A DNA stretch of 17,696 nt from contig QMUB01000001.1 in the NCBI GenBank assembly GCA_003663695.1, forward strand, positions 1-17,696. Reading direction: 5' to 3'. Each line of letters opens with the position of its first letter. Position 1 is the first letter of the stretch. The notes beneath the pieces are model-generated. The model was not told where the DNA came from. It saw nothing but the letters and a program-made list of their open reading frames with translations, and made no database searches. Of this stretch, positions 1 through 6,711 are shown piece after piece. Origin of the DNA: Thermococci archaeon. GTDB taxonomy: Archaea; Methanobacteriota_B; Thermococci; Thermococcales; Thermococcaceae. The position numbers and the translations under genes were made by a program.

Positions 1-1006
1 CTAAAAATGACGAATTAACCAACCCCTTGAGCAACCGTGAAAGGACACTGTCCGCTATTGTTTTTCCTTCATGCTCTTCAAGGTGATCTTTTATTCTCTC
101 CCACGTTGTCTTTCCATTTGCTACAGCTTCCATAACACGTGTATATCTCTCTTCTGCAGGCTTCCGCTTTTTTAGAAACTCATTAAACTCCTCAAGCACC
201 AAAAGCTTGGCTTCCTCAAACACCTCATCAACCAGCTCTTTCGAGGGTCTTTTTTCTAAAGATTTCATGCCAAAGAAGACGAGCCATCCCACTATACCGT
301 CGAGTCTTTCCACAGCATATTCGAGTATCTCTTCATCAACTTCACTGCCCATTTGCCTGAAGCCCTCTCTTAAAAAGTTGAGGCTTTCCTCTCTGCTGAA
401 CCTCTCAAGGGTTATCTCTTTGAAATATCTGCCGTATAGAGGGGCTTTTGGGTTATCCATTCCTAAAAAATCATGGAGCAAACCAACTTCTGAACCTGTT
501 AAAATCATCCTAATGTCTGAGTAATCATATAGATGAGCCAAGAGCCCTGAAAATTCTTCTCCCATTGGTCCCCGCAGATTTTGAACCTCATCAAAGGCTA
601 AGACCACATCATATTTTTCAAGCTCTTTGAAAAAAGCAGCTAAATCTGTTTTTTCTTTTTTCCAAGAGAAGCTAACACCTGTTCCCAAAATTTCAAGTCC
701 ACCTATGCTTTTTAAAACCTCTTTTACACTTTCCCATATCGTGCGGTTTTGCTGGAAAAAGATGTTCACAGCAGATTCGATCTTTTTGTAAACGTCTCTC
801 CTAGAGTTTGGGTTAATCCCACGAAAGTCAACCAATATGTAAGGAACTTTCATCTCGTTTAAACCCACAAGCAATAGAGAAGTTTTTCCGAGTCTTCTGA
901 CACCAGATATGACTGTTAGTGGGTTTCTCTGCTTGAGTGATTTCTCAAACTCCTTGAGTTCTTTTTCTCTGTCATATAAATCCTCTTTCCGTCTTTTCGG
1001 TCTCAT
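1..1006 (-). CDS. Archaeal AAA-type ATPase with C-terminal winged-helix region (partial, runs off the left edge)
   Basis: I translated this frame by hand from the ATG at 1006. It stays open for 335 codons to base 2, so the C-terminus lies outside the window. Near the N-terminus are a DREKEL-type motif (12-17) and a Walker A, GVRRLGKT (35-42). A Walker B follows in the context VLAFDEVQNL, and then a sensor-1-like segment ILTGSEVG. These are hallmarks of the archaeal ATPase family (PF01637; STAND/AAA+ P-loop NTPases) that Thermococcales carry in many copies. The visible C-terminal part (TTWERIKDHLEEHEGKTIADSVLSRLL, given here in two pieces: TTWERIKDHLEEHEG and KTIADSVLSRLL) looks like a winged helix. 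The cellular role of the family is unknown. The gene looks AT-richer than its neighbours, and upstream it has a 22-bp palindrome and no close Shine-Dalgarno. Family call is firm; function is not. Confidence 0.88.
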   Translation of the reverse strand, partial: MRPKRRKEDLYDREKELKEFEKSLKQRNPLTVISGVRRLGKTSLLLVGLNEMKVPYILVDFRGINPNSRRDVYKKIESAVNIFFQQNRTIWESVKEVLKSIGGLEILGTGVSFSWKKEKTDLAAFFKELEKYDVVLAFDEVQNLRGPMGEEFSGLLAHLYDYSDIRMILTGSEVGLLHDFLGMDNPKAPLYGRYFKEITLERFSREESLNFLREGFRQMGSEVDEEILEYAVERLDGIVGWLVFFGMKSLEKRPSKELVDEVFEEAKLLVLEEFNEFLKKRKPAEERYTRVMEAVANGKTTWERIKDHLEEHEGKTIADSVLSRLLKGLVNSSFL

Positions 1007-1026
1007 ATCAAAATATATAACTACCA

Positions 1027-1048
1027 CCCCAGTAGTTAACTACTGGGG
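1027..1048. promoter_or_regulatory. Perfect 22-bp palindrome, candidate operator
   Basis: The sequence is CCCCAGTAG, then TTAA, then CTACTGGGG: a perfect two-fold symmetric 22-mer with no mismatch. It sits between the TATA box and the start codon of the ATPase, over the predicted transcription start, where a dimeric repressor would block initiation. As RNA it could also fold into a 9-bp stem with a TTAA loop. The sequence shows the symmetry directly; the operator role is inference. Confidence 0.55.
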
Positions 1049-1054
1049 CAGAGG

Positions 1055-1070
1055 TATATATAACTTTCGA
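1055..1070 (-). promoter_or_regulatory. TATA/BRE promoter of the archaeal ATPase gene
   Basis: On the minus strand the sequence reads TCGAAAGTTATATATA. A TTATATA box lies at about 1057-1063 with purine-rich BRE bases upstream. A start of transcription some 25 bases downstream falls near 1035, inside the palindrome at 1027-1048. This leaves a leader of about 30 bases before the ATG at 1006. Confidence 0.6.
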
Positions 1071-1083
1071 AAAGGTTTATCAA
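1071..1083 (+). promoter_or_regulatory. Possible promoter for a small RNA
   Basis: AAAGGTTTATCAA has the look of a Thermococcales BRE plus TATA element. Its expected transcription start, about 1102-1106, is a few bases before the C-box-like motif at 1108. No protein-coding gene follows on this strand before 1700, and hjc has its own closer promoter. Confidence 0.4.
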
Positions 1084-1103
1084 CATTCTGAGAAAAGCAC
1101 TTC

Positions 1104-1166
1104 ATAGGCGATGAAGAGCTCTAGGGTATCTGAGGGATGATGAGAGGTAGGAGGTAACCTTTTGAG
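1104..1166 (+). ncRNA. Possible C/D-box-like guide RNA (imperfect)
   Basis: In order on the + strand there are: a C-box-like GCGATGA (1108-1114, one change from RUGAUGA); a D'-box CTGA (1130-1133); a 3-base gap GGG; and a perfect C'-box ATGATGA (1137-1143). The 3-base D'-C' gap is typical of archaeal C/D guide RNAs. The spacer between C and D' is 15 bases, slightly long. The weak point is the D box: no CTGA follows at the right distance, only TTGA at 1162-1165, 18 bases after C'. A promoter-like element lies at the right distance upstream. It could be a diverged or decayed guide RNA, or chance. I could not assign a target. Confidence 0.35.
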
Positions 1167-1178
1167 AATAAGTTTGGG

Positions 1179-1184
1179 AAAAAA
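1179..1184 (-). terminator. T-run terminator after gcvH
   Basis: On the minus strand a run of six T lies 9 bases beyond the gcvH stop codon. T-runs without a hairpin are the usual archaeal termination signal. The run is short, so confidence is modest. Confidence 0.4.
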
Positions 1185-1192
1185 GAGCAGAA

Positions 1193-1597
1193 TCAGAGGC
1201 TCTCCAGATATTTAGCGTAAGCTTCAGCATCCATTAATTCCTTGAGCTCCTCTTCGAGATTTTCGGGTTTTATTTTTGCGATCCATGTTCCGTAGGGATC
1301 TTCGTTTATCTTCTCAGGAGCATCCTCAAGCTCCTCGTTTACCTCCACGACCTCACCGCTTACTCCAGCATAAACTTCGCTTACTGCCTTGACGCTCTCC
1401 AGCTCGCAGAGAACGTCGCCCTGTTTAAAGCTTGCTCCGACTTCGGGAAGCTCCACATAAGCCAAATCGCCAAGCTCCTTTTGAGCATAGTCCGAGATAC
1501 CCTCGAGGACTGTACCATCCTCAAGGACTTCAATCCATTCATGCTCCTTCGTATAGTAGAGACCTTCCTTTACCAGATATTCCCCGACTTCGATCAT
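1193..1597 (-). CDS. gcvH: Glycine cleavage system H protein
   Basis: GcvH is the lipoyl-carrier protein of the glycine cleavage complex. It shuttles the aminomethyl group between P-, T- and L-proteins in the cytoplasm. The 134-aa length is that of the family. The lipoylation site is plain: ELESVKAVSEV, with Lys70 as the modified residue. The N-terminal KEHEWIE and the segment GISDYAQKELGDLAYVELP are also typical. I start at the ATG at 1597, preceded by a good GGTGG Shine-Dalgarno. An in-frame GTG three codons upstream (1606) overlaps that Shine-Dalgarno and is unlikely. The other glycine cleavage genes are not in this window, so gcvH stands alone here, transcribed divergently from hjc. Confidence 0.96.
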   Translation of the reverse strand: MIEVGEYLVKEGLYYTKEHEWIEVLEDGTVLEGISDYAQKELGDLAYVELPEVGASFKQGDVLCELESVKAVSEVYAGVSGEVVEVNEELEDAPEKINEDPYGTWIAKIKPENLEEELKELMDAEAYAKYLESL

Positions 1598-1630
1598 AAC
1601 AACCACCGATTGTTTTATGTCTGAAAAACA

Positions 1631-1643
1631 TTTAAACCTTTCC
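1631..1643 (-). promoter_or_regulatory. gcvH promoter
   Basis: On the minus strand GGAAAGGTTTAAA gives a strong BRE (GAAAGG) and TATA (TTTAAA) about 34-39 bases before the gcvH ATG. Transcription should start near 1607, about 10 bases before the ATG. Confidence 0.65.
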
Positions 1644-1655
1644 TATCCCAGAGGG

Positions 1656-1666
1656 AAGTTTAAAAT
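1656..1666 (+). promoter_or_regulatory. hjc promoter
   Basis: AAGTTTAAAAT forms a TATA box 34-44 bases before the hjc GTG start. It lies back to back with the gcvH promoter in the 102-base divergent intergenic region. Confidence 0.5.
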
Positions 1667-1699
1667 AGGGGAACGCCAAATATTAAGAGAGGGATTGCA

Positions 1700-2107
1700 G
1701 TGAAGTACAGAAGAGGGGCAAGTGCCGAGAGAGAGCTTATAAAGAGGCTTGAAGAGGAAGGATTTGCCGTTGTAAGGTCTGCAGGAAGCAAGAAAGTTGA
1801 CATAGTGGCGGGAAACGGGAGAAAATACCTGTGTATAGAAGTTAAAAGCACCAAAAGTGAAAAGCTATACCTCACGGAGGAGGATATGGAAAAGCTCAAA
1901 TCCTTTTCCAGAAGGTTCGGAGGAGAGCCGATAATAGCCGTTAAGTTCATAAACAATGGATGGCACTTCTTTTCTCCGGAGATTCTCCCGAAAAGCGGCA
2001 AAAACTTTAAAGTTGATTTAACCCTAGCCAAATATAAAGGGAAATCCTTCGATGAGATTGTGGGGAAGCAGAGGAGCATTTTAGAGGTGATAAAAGGTGA
2101 AGAATAA
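1700..2107 (+). CDS. hjc: Holliday junction resolvase Hjc
   Basis: Hjc is the archaeal structure-specific endonuclease that cuts four-way DNA junctions in recombination and fork repair. The protein (135 aa) matches the Pyrococcus furiosus enzyme as I remember it, for example in [13 protein letters not shown] and KYLCIEVK. The nuclease-fold active site is complete: Glu10, Asp34, then Glu47 and Lys49 of the ExK motif. SFSRRFGG and AVKF also match. The C-terminal third (after about residue 95) is more divergent and slightly longer than in P. furiosus (123 aa). The start is GTG with GAGAGGGA upstream. The stop at 2105-2107 lies 11 bases inside the next gene, so the two are probably co-transcribed and translationally coupled. 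Confidence 0.97.
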   Translation: MKYRRGASAERELIKRLEEEGFAVVRSAGSKKVDIVAGNGRKYLCIEVKSTKSEKLYLTEEDMEKLKSFSRRFGGEPIIAVKFINNGWHFFSPEILPKSGKNFKVDLTLAKYKGKSFDEIVGKQRSILEVIKGEE

Positions 2108-3641
2108 GCTCATGCTTTTGGCTCTCTTCATGTTGATAGGAGTCTTAAATATTCCCCAAGCCAGAGGAGAGCCCGTTTTAACCCTCCACCCGCAGGAACA
2201 AGTGTTTAACGCATATCCCGGTGATTCCGTGGATGTCTACTTCAACCTCACGAATTTGGGAAATGAGAGTGCAAAAAATGTTTTCGTGATAATTGATAAT
2301 CTTCCTCAAGGAGCAACATACACTCAAGAGGTTATCCAGGAGCTCGCTCCAAATCAAACCCATGAAGGGCATATTCAAATAATTTTAAACAGCATCAGGG
2401 CGGGTACGTATAAATTAAATCTAGTGGCTAAAATTAAGGATTCGCCCATTATAGTGAGGGTACCACTTACGCTCAGGGTTCTGACCAAAATCGACTATTC
2501 TCTAAAAATAGATGCTCAAGAGAAGTACATATATGGAAACGATGTCTCCATATCCTGTGAAATAAGGTCAAAATCCAATGGAGTTCTTATGGGAACTGTC
2601 AAAATTGAGCTCTACAAAGGAAATGAGCTCATAAAGGCTATATCCGAGAGCACCTACATAAATCCTTACGATAAGAAGACATACACTCTAATCCTGCCCA
2701 GGCCCGACGTGGGAGGATATCTCGCGATAATGAAAACAAAGTTCAACGGTGTCGAGAAAACGGAGAGCAAGGAATTTAAGGTCTACCAGAGAAAGCTCAC
2801 ATACACCGCTGGATTTGAGAATGGAGTTATAACGGTTCAGGTGAAGGATGAAGAAGGAAAGGGCGTTAGCGGCATACCTGTTCAGATAAACAGCTTAAGT
2901 TTGAAGACCGATTCTTTAGGAGTCGTTCAGATTGAGGCGAAAGAACCCGGAACTTATAAAATCAAGCTCAATCTGGATGGAAGGCTCGTCGAGACCTTCG
3001 TTGAAGTTAAAAAGCTATTTTTGGACTATTCCGTGAAAAATGAGAGTCTAATTGTCTATGTAAGGGATTCCAGTGGAAAGGGCATACCAAATGTGAGCGT
3101 CTCGATAGAGGGCATAACCGGAAAGGAATACCAGATAACAGATGCTGAGGGAAAAGTTAAGGTTGACCTCACAAAGATAGGCTTTGGACTCGTGAAACTG
3201 AAGGCAGAGAGCTCCAAGTATATAGGAGATGAAAAATCAATAACCATTGAGAAGCCGGCACCTCCCGTAACAACAACCACTACCACAACCGTAACCACAG
3301 TAACGCAGACCAATACGACCACCACCCCAATGGCAAAACCTCCAAAGAACTATGGCAATCTACCCATAATATTACTCCTATCAGCACTTCTATTTGGTGG
3401 GAGCTCCTATGTGGCGTTTTTTAGACCGCTGGTATTCGAGGAGCAGCTTGATAAGTATTACTTCATAAAGGTTAAGGCTCCAAGGCTCAGAAGTCTGGAA
3501 AACTACACCATTGAGAGGATCGTGAATGCCGTCGATGTGCGGGCAACGAAAGGAAAAGCGAGGATAGAGGGGAACAGGGTTATATGGGAGGTGGAGCATC
3601 TTGAACCGGGGGAGGAAGCTTTCCTTCAGGTAATCCTCTAA
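2097..3641 (+). CDS. Exported, membrane-anchored NEW3/Ig-like domain protein
   Basis: A predicted surface protein of 514 aa. It has an N-terminal signal peptide (about 1-24), then a NEW3/CARDB-like beta domain (about 25-128, with [20 protein letters not shown] split as [12 protein letters not shown] and ESAKNVFV). A middle beta domain follows (about 130-230). Next come two related Ig/carboxypeptidase-regulatory-like modules beginning [18 protein letters not shown] (247-264) and [18 protein letters not shown] (320-337). A Thr-rich linker (391-411) is a likely O-glycosylated stalk. One membrane helix (about 421-442) is followed by about 70 residues predicted to be cytoplasmic, though their pattern is again beta-rich. 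Several N-x-S/T sites are present outside. The GTG start at 2097 has a GGTGA Shine-Dalgarno within hjc. Comparable archaeal proteins are grouped as NEW3-containing membrane proteins (COG1470); no specific function is known. The gene ends by overlapping the convergent kinase by 4 bases. Confidence 0.8.
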   Translation: MKNKLMLLALFMLIGVLNIPQARGEPVLTLHPQEQVFNAYPGDSVDVYFNLTNLGNESAKNVFVIIDNLPQGATYTQEVIQELAPNQTHEGHIQIILNSIRAGTYKLNLVAKIKDSPIIVRVPLTLRVLTKIDYSLKIDAQEKYIYGNDVSISCEIRSKSNGVLMGTVKIELYKGNELIKAISESTYINPYDKKTYTLILPRPDVGGYLAIMKTKFNGVEKTESKEFKVYQRKLTYTAGFENGVITVQVKDEEGKGVSGIPVQINSLSLKTDSLGVVQIEAKEPGTYKIKLNLDGRLVETFVEVKKLFLDYSVKNESLIVYVRDSSGKGIPNVSVSIEGITGKEYQITDAEGKVKVDLTKIGFGLVKLKAESSKYIGDEKSITIEKPAPPVTTTTTTTVTTVTQTNTTTTPMAKPPKNYGNLPIILLLSALLFGGSSYVAFFRPLVFEEQLDKYYFIKVKAPRLRSLENYTIERIVNAVDVRATKGKARIEGNRVIWEVEHLEPGEEAFLQVIL

Positions 3642-4465
3642 ATACTCCAGCTCCCCTTTTTCTTTAAAACTTCCCTCGCCCTGTGAAGCCCCTGTATGAT
3701 GCAGTCCTCCAGAGGTTTCCCCTTCACATAGAATGCGAGAAATCCTCCCGCGAACGCATCTCCCGCCCCCGTTGGATCAACAATCTCTCCTCTGTCAATC
3801 TCAAGCGCACCGAACTCCCTAAAAGAGCCATCGTAAACGAGGACTCCCCTTTCGCCCCGTGTTATAATCACGAGCTTGGCTCCCCAGGAGTGCATGATTT
3901 CGGCGGCTTCCTCAATGCTGGATGCACCCGTTATTGTCCGGGCTTCTCTCTCATTCGGGAATACCACCTCAACCCGGGATATAATCTCTCTCAAGATGGC
4001 CCTCCTGCTCCTGTACTCCTCCATGTATGTTGGATTAAAATCCAGAGCAACCCTCTTCCCCTCCAATCGTTTCACCACTTTAAGCTGCTCCTCTGGGGGT
4101 ATGGGAGCTATGTGGAAAATTTTGGCCTTTAAATATTCCCGGGGAATCTCCGTTTCTCCCATCCTCTGTGCCACACCCATATCAACGGGGGCATCGACGC
4201 TGCCATCCTTATGATATATCATGTATATATGTATGGTTTTTCCTTTCAGAACATGAACCCCTCCAATGTCCAAAACACCTTCCAGTTTTTCAAGCCATTC
4301 TTTGGGGAAATCCCTACCCACCTTAGTCACCAATCCAACTTTAGCCCCGCTCAATGCTGCTGAAGTTGCAACAGCGGCAGCCGCACCTCCGGGCAGGATT
4401 ATCTCTTTACGACCCGGGAATATTATGTGATCAATTGATACGTGACCAAGAACAACTAGATCCAT
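3638..4465 (-). CDS. PfkB/ribokinase-family carbohydrate or nucleoside kinase
   Basis: A 275-aa cytoplasmic kinase that should transfer phosphate from ATP to a sugar or nucleoside hydroxyl. The family signatures are present: the N-terminal GHVSIDHI strand with Asp12, the glycine-rich LPGGAAAAVATSAALSGAKV substrate loop (24-43), and the C-terminal signature DPTGAGDAFAGGF (230-242), in which Asp236 is the catalytic base. NEREARTITG and ITRGERG are the usual nucleotide-side motifs. I start at the ATG at 4465, because GAGGG stands six bases before it; the ATG at 4471 would have no spacing to that Shine-Dalgarno. The substrate cannot be read from the sequence: ribokinase-like, archaeal nucleoside kinase or another sugar kinase are all possible. 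Its stop codon overlaps the stop of the convergent NEW3 gene. Confidence 0.92.
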   Translation of the reverse strand: MDLVVLGHVSIDHIIFPGRKEIILPGGAAAAVATSAALSGAKVGLVTKVGRDFPKEWLEKLEGVLDIGGVHVLKGKTIHIYMIYHKDGSVDAPVDMGVAQRMGETEIPREYLKAKIFHIAPIPPEEQLKVVKRLEGKRVALDFNPTYMEEYRSRRAILREIISRVEVVFPNEREARTITGASSIEEAAEIMHSWGAKLVIITRGERGVLVYDGSFREFGALEIDRGEIVDPTGAGDAFAGGFLAFYVKGKPLEDCIIQGLHRAREVLKKKGSWSI

Positions 4466-4497
4466 GGGCATCCCTCATTCTTTAGGTACTGCGAACA

Positions 4498-4509
4498 TTT
4501 AAAAAGATT
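4498..4509 (-). promoter_or_regulatory. PfkB-family kinase promoter
   Basis: The minus strand reads TCTTTTTAAATG, a TATA box about 35 bases before the kinase ATG. Confidence 0.5.
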
Positions 4510-4548
4510 CTCCTCGTTCCAAAGATTTTTAAGAGGATTTAAATTCCA

Positions 4549-4563
4549 CGAAAGGTTTAAATA
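4549..4563 (+). promoter_or_regulatory. Strong promoter for the repeat protein / regulator pair
   Basis: CGAAAGGTTTAAATA combines a BRE (CGAAAGG) with a TATA box (TTTAAATA). The expected start of transcription is about 4585, which leaves an unusually long leader of about 80 bases before the ATG at 4666. A short inverted repeat AGAGA-GAG-TCTCT (4571-4583) sits between TATA and the start. Confidence 0.65.
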
Positions 4564-4584
4564 ATTTGATAGAGAGAGTCTCTA

Positions 4585-4665
4585 ATGCAATGGAACGGTT
4601 TGAAACGTTCTTTTCATCGGGTTCCTAAAATAACTGAAGATCCTAACTCTAAATCGGTGATCCAT
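4585..4665 (+). promoter_or_regulatory. Putative ~80-base 5' leader with a small hairpin
   Basis: This is the stretch between the predicted transcription start and the Shine-Dalgarno-supported ATG. GAACG (4593-4597) and CGTTC (4606-4610) can pair around an 8-base loop. The frame happens to be open, so the leader could also be read as a 27-codon N-terminal extension from an ATG at 4585. That extension would precede the signal peptide and has no Shine-Dalgarno, so I treat it as untranslated. Confidence 0.3.
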
Positions 4666-5856
4666 ATGAACATGAGGTGGAAGGTCTGGGGATTGATAAT
4701 GCTGCTGATTGGGAGCATTGTTCCCATGGGATTTAGCTTTGCAGGAAGCAACACGACCCAATTAAATCAAACCGTTTTAAATATCGATAACGAAACGAGG
4801 GAGCAACTCATATCTGCAAGACTTATAAATCAGCTCGATAAAATAAGCTCCATAGTGGAAGGCTTGGAGGACAAGCTCCCCGAGAACTCAAGCATTCTCA
4901 CCAGCTATGAAAAAGCCGAGAATTTTAAAGAAAAAGCCATTGAGGAATACAACGACGGCGATTACTACAGTTCCATCCTGGATAGCCTGAGCGCGATGCA
5001 TTACTACAAAATTGTCCTCCAGGAGTTTAAAGAAGGCAAAGAGAAATACAATGAAGCGAGGGAGCGGATCCAGGGCCAGATTGAGAGAATGATGGGATAC
5101 TTTAGGATGATTGAGAGGACTATAAAAATTGCCGAAAGTCAGGGTCTGGATGTTTCAAACATAAGCCAGACCTTCAATGAGACCAAAGACGCCTACCGGG
5201 TTGTTCTGGAGGATTTAAAAGCCAGGGACTTTGATAAGGCTAAAGAGGATCTCAAAGTGGTACAGGAGAAAAAGAAGGTTCTAGACGAAGAGTTCAGGGA
5301 GCTTAGGGAAGAGCTGGCACACCAGAATGCGGATAAAATTGTCAGGGAATTTTTGGAAAGAACCGCAAAGGGTATAGACTTTGCGAACAGGTCAATTGAG
5401 TATGCAAAGGGGAGAGGAGTTGACACAACAGGTGCGGAGGCAAGGCTCGCTGAAGTCGAAGCCATATATAATCAGGTGAAGGCATTAGCCCAAGAAGAAA
5501 AGTGGGATGAGGCTTTGAATGTCATAGAGAATAACAGGGAGACGCTCACAGGGTTCATGAGAACTCTCAATGCAATACACGAGAGAATTGTCCAGGAGAG
5601 GATGAAGAGAAATTTCAGGGGCTTTATGGGGGAGATCGGAAGCAGAATGAGGAAAGACGTCCGGGCATTGAGGGAGCTCAACAAAAAGGGTGTCGATACG
5701 AGAAGGGCTGAACTCCAGCTTAGAACAGCCGCCCAGGAAATCGGAATGGGAATGAGGCTCTTGAAGGAGAAAAAACCGGAGCAGGCAAAGATGCACTTCG
5801 CCATTGCGCTGAGGCTCATGAACGAGGTTGAGGAGTTCATAGTGATGCACTCCTGA
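4666..5856 (+). CDS. Exported all-helical protein with four ~91-residue repeats
   Basis: I do not recognise a named family. The protein is 396 aa with an N-terminal hydrophobic signal sequence (about 5-27, ending FSFAGS), then an almost purely helical, charged body. Landmarks recur at a fixed distance: GLD at 160, GVD at 251 and GVD at 342, each 91 residues apart. A D/E-x-A element also recurs: Asp190-Lys-Ala192, Asp281-Glu-Ala283, Glu372-Gln-Ala374, again 91 apart. A more diverged first copy spans about 55-121. Each copy looks like a helical hairpin with a short loop after the GxD motif. The start at 4666 has GGTGAT five bases upstream. The next gene follows after 18 bases with a near-perfect Shine-Dalgarno, so the two form a transcription unit. 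An extracytoplasmic scaffold or binding role is inference only. Confidence 0.8.
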   Translation: MNMRWKVWGLIMLLIGSIVPMGFSFAGSNTTQLNQTVLNIDNETREQLISARLINQLDKISSIVEGLEDKLPENSSILTSYEKAENFKEKAIEEYNDGDYYSSILDSLSAMHYYKIVLQEFKEGKEKYNEARERIQGQIERMMGYFRMIERTIKIAESQGLDVSNISQTFNETKDAYRVVLEDLKARDFDKAKEDLKVVQEKKKVLDEEFRELREELAHQNADKIVREFLERTAKGIDFANRSIEYAKGRGVDTTGAEARLAEVEAIYNQVKALAQEEKWDEALNVIENNRETLTGFMRTLNAIHERIVQERMKRNFRGFMGEIGSRMRKDVRALRELNKKGVDTRRAELQLRTAAQEIGMGMRLLKEKKPEQAKMHFAIALRLMNEVEEFIVMHS

Positions 5857-5874
5857 GCCTTTGGAGGTGATAGA

Positions 5875-6711
5875 GTGAAGAAAGCTTTAATCCTGCTGGT
5901 TTTAATCTTTATTCCTCTAGTAAGCGCCCAATATACCTACGACCTGACGCTCACGGTTTACAGGGATGGATATGTTAAGGTCGATTATCAAATTGCACCC
6001 GAAGACTTCGCCTCTCAGATAGATGTTCCTCTAATCGGGTCTCATTACGAGGATCTCTTCATAACCGATGAGAACGGCAACCCCCTTCAATATACGCTCG
6101 ATAAAAATCATGCGGTCATAAATGTTGGAGGAGCTCAAATCGTTGAAATAAGCTACTACACTCCTGATTTAACAGCAAAGGAGGGGCTCGTCTGGACGCT
6201 AAGCATTGAGAGTTATGTGCCCTTCAAGGTAATTCTCCCAAATGGCTCCACTGTTGTTGATTTGAGCGATATACCTCTCGAGATTTCGGAGGGGAGCATA
6301 ACAATGCCCTCTGGAAATCAGAGCGTCAGCTATTACCTTTCATCGGGTACAACAATTCAAACTGGTAGCGGCTCTTCAAATTCAAGTTCAATTTATATGC
6401 TCGGAGCCATCGGGCTCCTCATAGTAGCCGCCATCTTCATAGGAATGAAGCTCATGCGAGGTGAAAAGAAGAAACCCATAAACAGGGAAGCATTCCTAAA
6501 GAAGATGGAGCGCTTTGATTTGAATGATGATGAGAGGAGGGCTCTGCTCTACATACTTGATAAGGGAGGAAGAGCAAGCCAGGCTGAAGTTAGAAACACC
6601 CTGGGGATACCAAAGACAACCGCATGGAGGATGTTCAACAGGCTGGAAAACTACGGCCTGGTTAAGATCGTCAAGGGGACAAAGGAAAACTGGGTCGAAC
6701 TCAAGCCTTAA
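5875..6711 (+). CDS. Single-pass membrane protein with exported domain and cytoplasmic winged-helix DNA-binding domain
   Basis: A 278-aa protein with three parts. A signal peptide (1-18, cleavage likely after VSA) leads an extracytoplasmic beta-rich domain (about 19-155). A Ser/Gly-rich linker and one membrane helix follow (about 173-194). The C-terminal cytoplasmic part (about 205-278) reads as a winged helix of the MarR/IclR type: ERRALLYILDKGG, then a recognition helix region IPKTTAWRMFNRLENYGLV and a wing ending in WVEL. This architecture suggests a one-component regulator that senses something at the cell surface and acts on DNA or RNA polymerase from the membrane. The GTG start has GGAGGTGA six bases upstream. 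The ectodomain shares a pattern with the partial gene at 16968. The gene ends in a 4-base overlap with the convergent JAMM gene. The regulator role is inference from domains. Confidence 0.82.
   Translation: MKKALILLVLIFIPLVSAQYTYDLTLTVYRDGYVKVDYQIAPEDFASQIDVPLIGSHYEDLFITDENGNPLQYTLDKNHAVINVGGAQIVEISYYTPDLTAKEGLVWTLSIESYVPFKVILPNGSTVVDLSDIPLEISEGSITMPSGNQSVSYYLSSGTTIQTGSGSSNSSSIYMLGAIGLLIVAAIFIGMKLMRGEKKKPINREAFLKKMERFDLNDDERRALLYILDKGGRASQAEVRNTLGIPKTTAWRMFNRLENYGLVKIVKGTKENWVELKP

Noticed and set aside
1027..1048. Palindrome as a hairpin terminator for a + strand gene
   Set aside because: No + strand gene precedes it, the loop is only TTAA, and no T-run follows; its position relative to the minus-strand TATA fits an operator better.
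909..1091. 60-codon open frame on the + strand over the ATPase start and palindrome
   Set aside because: It is antisense to the ATPase N-terminus, has no Shine-Dalgarno or promoter, and its Ser/Phe-rich composition is typical of a shadow frame.
1660..2079. 139-codon minus-strand frame opposite hjc
   Set aside because: Hjc on the other strand has a complete active site; this frame is its antisense shadow, rich in Ser/Leu/Phe.
3270..3330. ACC/ACA-rich run that looks like a low-complexity DNA repeat
   Set aside because: It is the coding sequence of the Thr-rich linker of the NEW3 protein, with varied codons, not a microsatellite or CRISPR-like array.
3683..4214. Two + strand frames (149 and 112 codons) inside the kinase gene
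   Set aside because: Both lie wholly opposite the PfkB-family kinase with its DPTGAGDAFAGGF signature; neither has translation signals or recognisable motifs.
4585..4665. 27-residue N-terminal extension of the repeat protein
   Set aside because: It would put a polar, charged stretch before a signal peptide, lacks a Shine-Dalgarno, and the ATG at 4666 has a good one.
5193..5850. Three minus-strand frames opposite the repeat protein
   Set aside because: They arise from the biased helical composition of the + strand gene (Glu/Lys/Leu give Ser/Phe/Leu frames) and have no start signals.
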